NCBI GenBank assembly: GCA_037903475.1
Contig: JBAJFG010000108.1
Location: 62,001 to 126,000 of the forward strand
Length of the DNA stretch: 64,000 nt
Direction: 5' to 3'
DNA from: Ancylostoma caninum
Lineage: Eukaryota > Nematoda > Chromadorea > Rhabditida > Ancylostomatidae
Shown here: positions 1 to 9,221 of the stretch, piece after piece
Layout: every line of letters begins with the position of its first letter
Numbering within the stretch: the stretch's first letter is position 1
Translations under genes and position numbers: made by a program
The notes under the pieces: generated by a model
Seen by the model: only the letters and a program-made list of their open reading frames with translations
Databases searched by the model: none
Told to the model about the DNA's origin: nothing

Positions 1-902
1 GACGTCCGCAGTAGTTCCCACTAGAAAGAGCAGGGGTGATAGTAAACCTCCTGGAACGGCGATGAAACGATGAGCAGAAGGTCGCGGTGAACTGTCAGCT
101 CTGGTTTACAACCATGAACTAGCTAAGAGCTAACTGACAACTGTGGTCTTTGGATGATGACGCTCTTGCAAAACCTTCAAACCCTTAGAGGTTTCGAACC
201 TTCACAGATGGGATGCCCATTGTCCTCGGACTATGCTGACATACCTCTGAACCATGGATTCGAGTGCAAACGGGACTTTATGTGACCATTATACCCCAAG
301 CGGCCAGTGAATCTCTTCCCGCATGACCTAACTTTGATGCATTAAGCTCAAAGATGTAGTTCTACGCCCATAAAATATGTGGGATTTAATTTAGGAAGGA
401 GTAGGACTCAGCTGTCGAAATCAGCCACCAGGAGATTGGAGTCACCGATGATCTCCGACGGAAGGTCATGGTGATCGAGACAGTGGGAACATCGATCAGC
501 TGGGTGTACCCGGAAATGTGTCTTCACTAAAAAGGAGTCAGTGCACGCTCGACTGGCTATAACGATGAACCCGAACCATGAGCAAAAAGTCCTCTGGAGG
601 ACTTTTTCGCGAAACGACGAGATCGTCGTCTGCGTCTCGCGCGCCGCACACTCTTTCGTTCAGCGTGTCCTCGTCGTTTCATACTGGCAGCAAGTTCAAC
701 GTAACGGTGAGCTCATAGTTCGATTTCGAACTGTGAGTTTACCTGCAAGTATGGTCCCCGTTTCGTCATGGTTTTTAAGCATCGTACTTAGAAAACCATG
801 TTCGGGCCAATGAAGCTTACATTACTCTCCCGCAGTTCCCCGTAAGGTGTGAGTTAGCTGCCAGTTAACGTTCTTCGTTAACTGACAGTTTCAGTAGGTT
901 TA
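1..902 (-). mobile_element. Probable remainder of the broken LINE
   Basis: This stretch lies directly downstream of the ORF1-like fragment on the minus strand and has no long frame on either strand. It contains two small palindromes: arms 584-594 and 597-607 (AAAAAGTCCTC and its complement), and a hairpin around 859-890 built on CAGTTAACG. A short minus-strand run near 425-490 reads DLPSEIIGDSNLLVADFD, weakly like the GDFN motif of LINE endonucleases. I would not rest a call on that alone. Confidence 0.3.
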
Positions 903-1375
903 CTACCACCCCAGTTCTCCGATGTGCTCTCGGGGAAATACCACCTGTCTCGGGCGTGAAGGATCAGATCTGCCCAATGTGTACACTTCAACAGTTTGGC
1001 GTTCCACGTCAACGTCGTGTAGAAGCTCCATGACTTTGTTTTCCAGATACATTTGGTCGTCCGATGGTCGCGAGCCAAGAGCAGCTTCTGCGAGACCACT
1101 TATTACTATACTCCTTGACCGCTTCTCCTCATCAGCGACTTTCGAGACATCAGCACAAACTTTTTGAGATAAAGCCAAAGCCGATCTCTACACAGCTCCT
1201 TGTTAATATCTAAAATAGCCTTGACGAATTCCAGAGCCGAAATCTTGAGTGGATCCTCAATGTCTCCCAGGTTTGGTCTGGTAGTGGTGGTGGATGTATC
1301 CTGATGATCGCTAACAACCAAACGTTCACTGGAAGGGCTAACTGGCTTAGTAGCACGCTGAGTCTTACCTACCAT
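903..1375 (-). pseudogene. LINE ORF1-like fragment, frameshifted
   Basis: Two overlapping minus-strand frames together read as one protein broken by a frameshift near 1180. The first begins with ATG at 1375 and gives a Ser/Thr-rich head followed by a short segment with ALEFVKAILDINKEL. The second continues with EEKRSRSIVISGLAEA and, after about 30 residues, EVYTLGRSD and RPRQVVF. The order charged coiled segment, RSIVI.GL, then a Y.LGR...RPR tail is what I associate with the nucleic-acid-binding ORF1 of CR1/L1-like LINEs in nematodes. The frame closes at 903 and no reverse transcriptase is visible downstream. I read it as a dead 5' fragment of a LINE. The family name is inference; the frameshift is visible directly. 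Confidence 0.6.
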
Positions 1376-1507
1376 GTTGATCGTCTAATCTGATCGATAT
1401 CTGGCGGCTCCAAGAACTTAGGGTCCCATGCCCATGCCGCCACAGCGCCTGCGGATACGCACGCCGTGCAACGCGCATAAGAGGGGGCGTGGCTTGCAAA
1501 TTGCTGA

Positions 1508-2352
1508 CAAGGGAAGTGCAACAGGCCAGACTCGCAAATCGGAATGAAACCTATCTGGCTTGAATCTTTGTTGGAGAGGGTGTTACAGTATATATTTCAT
1601 TATTGCCCTCGATTCCAAAAAACAAAAATCCCACCACAGTACCATATGCGCTGCAGTTTCCCGTTCCCCGTTTCAGTTCCCCGTTTCCGCGCTATGCTTC
1701 GTTACCCTTGGAAGGCGGCAGGGTATACTGATTTAGATCCAGGCTCTTTCCTCACTCCAGTGGAAGCCTGCTTCCCCTCTGATCTCTGCAGTGAATGCGA
1801 CTGTAATGATTGTAGCAGAATTTCTTTCATTGTCTGCGCGTATTGTTCTCACCGCTTTTGCTTTGAACACTTCATTGTCTGTGTGCACCGTTGCTGCCAG
1901 TAAATGCTTTCTCATTGACCATCCTTTTTTTGTTTTGAATGAAAATTTTACAATTTTCTAGCGACTCGAGGGAAAGCTGTGCGATCACTAAACTACGTTC
2001 ATAGCATAGTAGTTATTCTATAGCTAGTACGTCAGTAAAGACAAGTGTTGTCTTCTAGCCCTCCAAAATTGATTTCAATAACATAGGAGGAATAAAAAAC
2101 AAAAATGCAAAACGAGTGTCAATGACGGGATCCAAACCCTCGACCTCCTGCCTATCAGTCCGCATCCTCTCCACTCGGCCACCTCGTCGCTGACGGACTA
2201 GTGCTGTAACGCATATAGTACTGTGGTGGGATTTTTGTTTTTTGGAATCGAGGGCAATAATGAAATATATACTGTAACACCCTCTCCAACAAAGATTCAA
2301 GCCAGATAGGTTTCATCCCGATTTTCGAATATGGCCTCTTGCACTTCCCTTG
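1508..2352. mobile_element. 845-bp foldback (MITE-like) element, TGA target duplication
   Basis: The element begins CAAGGGAAGTGCAA and ends TTGCACTTCCCTTG. The terminal inverted repeats are about 150 bp: 1508-1665 is the reverse complement of 2205-2352 with a few mismatches, including the run ACCTATCTGGCTTGAATC. It is flanked by TGA on both sides (1505-1507 and 2353-2355). The related uninterrupted sequence near 5800-5830 has a single TGA at the equivalent point, which supports insertion with a 3-bp duplication. It encodes no transposase. The centre carries a tRNA-like segment. Confidence 0.8.
2120..2194 (-). repeat. tRNA-like (Ser/Leu type) segment inside the foldback element
   Basis: On the minus strand there is a perfect A-box, TGGCCGAGTGG, and about 45 bases on a near B-box, GGTTTGGATCC. 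The ends GTCAGCGACG and CGTCATTGAC can pair over most of an acceptor-like stem. The anticodon stem does not close well, so I call it a tRNA-derived relic (SINE-like head or tRNA pseudogene) rather than a working tRNA gene. Confidence 0.45.
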
Positions 2353-2380
2353 TGAGTAGTGTTGGCAGAGTTCCAGAAGA

Positions 2381-3823
2381 CAATGAATTGAACATTATAA
2401 TTTGTTTAAATTTAAATAGGGCTGTAGTTTAAATTTTAGGGGAAGTGGACGATTTTGAGGAATAAAACATCGATCTAGGGGTTATTTGACATTCTGATTA
2501 CGAAAATGACATCTATTTTGTGTCAAAATGCCGTTTTTGAGGTGTTTCAAGCATACACGGCATAATGCATAATTTAACCAGAATTACGAGTGCTGCAGTG
2601 CTGTTCACGATAGATGCGACAAAACCACAGTCGTTGAAAAATTTGAGGCTTTGAAGTAAGCAAATTAAGACAATTGGAATCATTTTTAAATTTGTAAATG
2701 TGATGTAGCATTTTGCGTATAGTACGGGTTTTTAAAATATTTTGTATGCAAGTTTCCCGTAGATATTCTGTTCTATATGTTCTATTTCCAGATCGCATAT
2801 CGTTAATGTGCATAAGTTTTTCGTCAAATTAGCCGACTTCAACTTAAAAAAGTTTCCGTTCCTGTGTACAAGAGTATTAAATAAATGAAAACGAGGAGAA
2901 TAAAGATGTGGATACGAAAATGTGCGTATTCCGAACAAGTCCAAAATTTTCAATCCGTTCCTTACTTCTCACTTAATTTATCCCTGGAATCAGATTTTTC
3001 AGTGTTTTTAACGAATAATAACGTGTGATGCCTTACTAGCTCATCGCTACATAGGATGCTTTATAAGCTTTTTTCTAAAATGTTTCCCATCTACATTTAT
3101 ATCTTCTATTGATTATTAATCCATCGCCAGAGGAGGTGTGAGAAATGCCTAGCAGACACGTACTGTGCCTGCAGGCGTACCTCAAGGATACAATGCTGTC
3201 GCATCGCCACTCCGTACTTGTTTTCTTAATATTGATTTTCTGGAACTAAGAATGCAACAGCCGAATGGACTGCGATCCCAGAGTGGAAAATGTTAAATGA
3301 ACTGATATTTAATAATATTCATAGGGAATTCCGCTCAAGGCACTGCACCACCCTTCTCAGAAGCAAACATTTCATTCATAGAATTTGTTCTTCGTTGTCA
3401 TGAACTAGTTTCCCAGCGGTTTCGAAATTCCAAAGTGATAGTGGATCAAGCGAGTGAATTTACGCCAAATGTACCTCCTTCAAATGCTTTTTAAATGCAA
3501 ATCCAGAAGTTTTAGGAAAGCAAAGTACACCCATCTCAAGCCTTAATAGTTGAAGAAGGACATTACGTTGCAAAACAGATACTGAATTCGGGATGAGAAA
3601 GTCAAATAATCTTATCAAGTTTCATACAATTCTGAGGGATATCGTACCTCCCAAATACGCTTGAAACACCTCAAAAACGGCATTTTGATACAAAATAGAT
3701 GTCACTTTTGTAATCACCATGTCAAATAACCCCTAGATCGATGTTTTATTTCTCAAAATCGTCCCTAAAATTTAAACTGCAGCCTTATATAAATCTAAAC
3801 AAATTATAATGTTCAATTCATTG
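2381..3823. mobile_element. 1.44-kb element with ~170-bp terminal inverted repeats
   Basis: 2381-2556 and the reverse complement of 3650-3823 match over about 170 bp. They share CAATGAATTGAACATTATAA at the tips, then CATCGATCTAGGGGTTATTTG and GCCGTTTTTGAGGTGTTTCA. The 1.1-kb interior is AT-rich with only short frames and no recognisable transposase, so this is a non-autonomous DNA element. I could not decide the target duplication, because the palindromic tips obscure the boundary. Confidence 0.7.
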
Positions 3824-5777
3824 GATCGCATGAACGATTGTGTGGCGTGTAAGGCAGCATGTACGCCACACGAACATTCGTTTGGTGCGCACCTCTCCCA
3901 ATTCCGTTCAAATCCATTCTTATTAGATTTCCCTTTTCCAATTCCTTGTTTTGTTTTGGTTTCTCCTCACGAATAAGTCGTTTAGTTCCGTCGTGAATGT
4001 TTCGTATTGCCTTTTTTTGCATTTCATTGCCTTTAACCGTGTGCATTTTCGTATTGCCTTTAACCGTGTACATTTTCTTCCTTCAGAAATGTTTCAGTTA
4101 GCCTGGCAGATTACGATACGCTTTATTTTGCATTCTAGGGGATCGTTCTCCTGTCTCGATTTGATTTGATTCAAATGGTTGAGGAAATGATTTGATCTCA
4201 TTTGGGAAGGCTTCTTGTTGCTCAAACGCAACGATAAAGAGGTATGTTTCGCTCAACGTTCTTTTTTTCTCTAGGTTGTCGCTTATTATTGTTGCGATGT
4301 ACATTAGTTTGGTTTTCATGCTTTAGTTATGCTTCGGTTTGGTTTGATGGTTTAGTTTTCTGATATGCTTTAGTTTGTTTTTTACAGTTTCCTCGTTCAC
4401 GTGTCTCAAATAAGTTGACCTCGTTTGGGAAGGCTTCTTGTTGCTCAAACGTAATGACAAGAAGGTATGCTTTGCTCAACGCTCTTTTTTTCTTTTAGTT
4501 GTCGCTTATGTACTTAAGTTTACTTTTTAGAATTTCGTCGTTCTCATGCCACAAATGATCTGACCTGGTGTTTGAAAGCTTCTTGTTGCTTCAACGCAAC
4601 GATAAAGAGGTATGCTTATCATCATTGAATGTTTCGTTTTTGCGCTTATGTTATCGTTTATCTATCTATCTTACTTATTGTTTGACATTTACTCTTGTTC
4701 TATCTTAACGCAGTTCTATGTTATATTGCTCCAGCATTGTTGAGTGACGATAGTTTACTTGTCTGATGTTCAGGATGTTCGGGATGTTCTTCTCGCCCCT
4801 CAGGGTCCTGCTTCTCCATCACTCGGTCCACCACTCAGAAATTCTGCAGTTCTGTAGCTGATCTTTATAATTTTTCTTTGTATGCGTAGATGTTCTCGTT
4901 TATAGTTGTGTACTTGAAGATAAATGAAAGAGTGGATGCATACATGCATGAATTTGTCCTGATGCATGCTTGAGTAGTAACTGTTCTCCCACTAACACAA
5001 CCATACACATGATTTACAACACACGTTTTATTTGTTCAATGGGTGAAACTGTTAGCTAAAGCGAAAATATCAAATCAAACAGTGTTCTCCGCAGGTTATT
5101 GGATAAAAATTTTAAAAAAAACTGAATTAACAAACTAATGGTTGTGTTCTAGCAACTCACAAAGAGTTCACGGTACCAACATTCCGTGACAATCTTTGAA
5201 CAAGAATACCAGACCAACAACCGACGAAGGTTTTACAAATAAGGATGTACGAATAATAAATACTCACCAGGAACACACTGAATACTAGTCGTACTAATAT
5301 AGTGTAGTATGTGCTCAGAATATCCGAGATATAGTTCGAGCAGTAGTAGTGAATAGTCCGTAGAAAATCCAACAGAGAAGGGACCAGCAGTAAAAATAAT
5401 AGGTGTGAGGGTGGACTGGCAAGATGCCAGCTATGCGTATTAGCTGCATTGCTGTTGAAATACTAGTATAGTAACTGTACATTAATATGTAGAATAAGTA
5501 GTTGATAGTATAGGCAGCAGTATTGAATAACCAGTCGAAATGGTCGAAAATCCGACTAAAAATGGCTCAGAATAAGCAGAATAGCGTGGATAGGATGGAT
5601 TTGGCAATGTGCCAGCATAATTGCATTAGAGGTCAGCGTCGGTTTCGTCTATGCGTCGCGAGGTCATCATCATTAGAGCTCGGGCATGCCCGAAACTTGT
5701 GCAGAGCGCAGACATGCCAGAGTTTTGGCGAACTCGTCCGAGCCCGCCCCTTTTTGGCGCCTCTTGCTATACATCCC
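3824..5777. other. Intergenic, no gene seen
   Basis: Apart from the triplicated unit at 4195-4660 I see only short frames here. T-rich tracts and near-palindromic AT words are common. Nothing supports a gene on either strand. Confidence 0.5.
4195..4660 (+). repeat. Three degenerate copies of a ~70-bp unit
   Basis: The unit GGAAGGCTTCTTGTTGCTCA followed by ACGCAACGATAAAGAGGTATG starts near 4205, 4428 and 4567, with spacings of about 220 and 145 bp. Sequence between the units is also partly shared, including TTTTTTTCT...GTTGTCGCTTAT. It is a local triplication; I see no coding content in it. Confidence 0.6.
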
Positions 5778-5930
5778 AATTCATTGTCTCGTACATTCTT
5801 CTGGAACTCTGCCAACACTCTACTCAGCAATTTGGAAGCCACGCCCCCTCTTATGCGCGCTGCACAGCGTGCGTATCCGCAGGCGCTGTGGCGGCATGGG
5901 CATGGGACCCTAAGTTCTGTTTTCCATATC
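5778..5930 (+). mobile_element. Second LINE 5' fragment, opposite orientation
   Basis: This is the uninterrupted counterpart of the minus-strand sequence at 1390-1507 plus 2353-2390. It ends after GGGACCCTAAGTTCT and no ORF1 follows, so only the 5' piece is present, inverted relative to the copy at the window start. The frames of 120-140 codons that overlap it are artefacts of its GC content. Confidence 0.55.
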
Positions 5931-6159
5931 TGGCAGGTGAGGTCACGGTGACTATCTCATCTGAGTCGTGGCTAGGCTGGAGAGAACTAATTCGGAGGTA
6001 CGGACGTAAAAGGAGATGAAGATATAGGATAGAAGATATGGAAGGTATATGTATGTATAGCAGAACAGCAGGATAAAAACTAGAAAGAGGCGAGGAAGGA
6101 CCTAGGAATACATGATAGGACAGAGCAACGAGGAACGCAACCGCTCAGCACGACCTCTC

Positions 6160-7975
6160 GACGGATCTCGGCTTAGGCTACATTTCATCGGACATTATCG
6201 ATTGGTTTATCGAATATACCAATTTTATTGATTTTTTGCTATTTTTGTCCGGGGTGGGTAACGGCATCTCTACTGGGATTCCTCAATGTGATACGACTAT
6301 GACAACCATTTTGCACAAAACATCGACTTATTGATTCTATTGATATTTCGCGAGTTGTGCACAAGAGGCGCTAAACGCATCTCCATTGGGCTTCTACAAC
6401 ACGCTGCACTTGAATATGGGAAGCATTTTGGGAGGAATCAGCAACCGAACAACGTTTACTACTTCTTGGCACGGGTGGGTAAACAAAGATCACTTAGAGT
6501 ACAAAAATGGTGCGCACTCTGAAAGGATTTATTACGTTCAACAATTGGTGCCATCAGCTGCAAAGGGCCGCGAGAAATAAAGCACCCGAGCGAAGCTGAG
6601 TACACCGTCTAGTAAACCATAAATAGCAGCCCAGAATTCTTCATACCGATGTTAAAGTGCACTTAGCGCAGGTTACTACAAGACAATTTTGGCGAAACGC
6701 AGGCAGTACTGTAGCAACTCTTCGCTTCATCCACGAATCACTCAGACATAGTCAGCAGAAAACCCACGAGTTTCTGAGTGTGCCCAAGTTGAATGGCAAT
6801 TTTTTTCGTGCTATTCAAGCAATAAAACGGATTGTTTAATACGTCAACCGATCACCCAGGCGAAACGTTGATGCTGTGGATGGTTTATCTCATCGATCGA
6901 AAAAGCAAAATTACATGAATTTCTCTACACGACTTGTTGTAAGTATTCATTTAAAGATCTTCCATTCAGGAGGAGGTTTATGTTTCTTTGCTTGATATAA
7001 TCTCTGGTGGAAATCCAGTGCACAGAATCCTCTGACTCATCGCATTTCCTCACAAAAAATATATTACGTGGAGGCAATTTATACTAGGGTGCGCGCGGAC
7101 GCACCCATCCATTTTCGAAGTCTTCCATGACGGCCGAGCATTTTCATCCTAAATGAAGAAAAAAAAAACATGCGGCAGTCGAGGCCGTAAACGCGTACGT
7201 ATGAGATACGTCAGCGATGCGATCGGCGCTATCCTCCATAATATAGACACACGCACGTCAAACGAACGCGCCAACTATGAAGTGAGCAAGCTGAATGTGG
7301 TGAGGAATCACTTGTAGATATCGTGAGCATTTCACTTTGTCATGTCGTAGGGGTAGCGAGGCCAAAACAACGAGTAGAATTTGAATCACATTTAGAAAAC
7401 ACTAGACAGTGTACCCGGATTCGCTCTGCTCGATTTCTTCCCGCCATTTAAAACTAATGCCAACACTTGTTGAACCAAAAGAATCCTTGCAAAATGCTCA
7501 TTATTTGGTGAACAGCTTGAGTGACCCATATTCACACCCTCGCCTCCCTCCCCCTTCCCTCAAAGAATGGAGTGAAGTTGCTTGACTGGTAAATAAAATC
7601 TTCTAAATGCTTGTCATACCCACGTTCAGCGTTTCGGAAAATCCCAGAAGGCACGCTTCCACCAACCCGTGTGCAAGAACGACGAAAAAACAATGAAACA
7701 GATAAATCCATATTTCGGTCAAAACGGTTATCATGCTCAGCGCATCGAGATGCCCCGATAGACATGTCTTTACCACCCCGTGGGCAAGAATAGCGGAAAA
7801 TCGATAAATCGATAATTTGGCACAAAATGGTTGCCATATTTGTGTTAAGCGTATTGAGAAACCCTTAGGCATGTTCTCGCCAGTCCCGAACAAAAATAGC
7901 TAAAAATCAATAAAATCGATATAATCGATAAACCAATCGATAATCCCAATGTAGCCTATAACCTTCGTCGACCCC
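6160..7975. mobile_element. ~1.8-kb complex foldback with sub-repeats in its arms
   Basis: The left arm (6160 to about 6450) is the diverged reverse complement of the right arm (about 7600-7975). Both contain TAGGCTACATT, TTATCGATTGGTTTATCGA and CAACCATTTTG. Inside the right arm a unit of about 110 bp is repeated at least three times, with equivalent points near 7632, 7740 and 7850. Each unit has a stretch like CTTGCCCACGGG or CTTGCACACGGG. The middle (6600-7550) has no long frame. Non-autonomous; family not recognised. Confidence 0.6.
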
Positions 7976-8713
7976 CAACGGGTCTACATTCAAAATTTGG
8001 TCCCGATCGGTTCATCCTCCGCGATTTCTATTCGGAACATCCAAACACACACACAAATACATACAAACTTTCACTTTTATATATACAGATCTGTTGAATT
8101 TTCTCTTCTAATGGAATCTCATCCATTGGTTCTTTTTATGTTGCTTTGATCCTTTCCGCTGCTCGTATCTCTGCAGCTTGCCGATCCTTCTTTTGCTTTA
8201 TGTACACTTCCAGATCCTAAACAGTTCAAAATTCAGCGAATTTGGTTGTTTTCAGTTTAGATCTGATAAATATTCGCAACTATGTTGTTACCTTTTCCCT
8301 CTTGGCAATCAAGTTGTCGATCATTGGTTCAGAAAACAATTCCTGATCTTCAGTGGACTTGTCCCTCGTCTCGCGTTCCTTAAAAAGCGGTTTCTCGTTG
8401 AAAAGAAGTGGAATATTATAAAACCCGAAAATTTCCTTGGATTTTATCCGTTTTAAGGATAGTCTGAATATGAATGGACCTCAGGCCCTTCGTTAAGAAC
8501 GACATGGGCAGTTATCCACTTTAATTCTCCAAGATTCACCCCAAAAAATAGGAAAGTTTCAATGCAGAAGTGGGACAAAATACGTAGAACTGTCTATAGC
8601 CGGAGGTTAAGTTACTTACTCATTAGTTGAACAACAGTAATCGTTGCTAACGTCGCTGCCAGGCTAGAAAAATGTTAAATGAGCTTGTAATAATGAAATA
8701 AATAATAATATCG

Positions 8714-8792
8714 TAATCTATTAAACAAAGCGCCGCAAGGGGGCTAGAGCGGCTAGAGATACGCGGCGGCACTCATAGACACCGCAATCTTG
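8714..8792 (-). repeat. 79-bp near-identical dispersed repeat, copy 1
   Basis: It matches the reverse complement of 23660-23738 at 77 of 79 positions, from TAATCTATTAAACAAAGCG to ACACCG.AATCTTG, and the match stops sharply at both ends. It is GC-rich in the middle and can pair GCCGC with GCGGC. The surrounding region 7976-9215 has no other gene that I can support. Confidence 0.7.
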
Positions 8793-9221
8793 AGGCGCAG
8801 ACTGTGTGGCAAAATGGCCGATTTTTGGGGACTCAGACACATTCGTTTCGGGACTCACAATTACGTTACTGCTGGCTCTCCCGCATGCACGAGATAGTGG
8901 TTTCATCACCTTCGCTGGAGGTCTCGCCACATAGGAGTGAGGAAGTGTTTACGAGCTTTCAGGCTGCACAATGTACGCAGCAGGAAAACCAGCCTTCCAC
9001 TGTTGCGGCGCTGTGTACACTTGTAGGGAGAAATGAACGGAAGCTTAGGAGAGGCTGGACCTACGCGGTCGCCTCTTCCGGTGAATGCTATTGCCGCATC
9101 CCCTGCCGAATTCTCGCAACGATTGTACACGACATCCGTTCGTTTCGAGCAAGCTTCTGCACTAACAAAGAGTAGAAGCTTCTAAATATGAAGACATGAC
9201 ATTGTATATCCAATCAACTAT

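Larger units (their letters stand above)
1376..2380 (-). mobile_element. LINE 5' region, split by a foldback insertion
   Basis: The minus strand of 1390-1507 and 2353-2390, joined, matches the plus strand of 5778-5925 almost base for base. Shared landmarks are GCCACGCCCCCTCTTATGCG, a GC-rich CGTATCCGCAGGCGCTGTGG segment and GGGACCCTAAGTTCT. As this lies just upstream of the ORF1 ATG at 1375, it is best read as the 5' untranslated/promoter region of the same element. Copy 5778-5925 is the uninterrupted version. Confidence 0.6.

Noticed and set aside
541..813. 90-codon plus-strand frame
   Set aside because: It runs antisense through LINE remnants and small palindromes, starts with GTG, and shows no protein motif.
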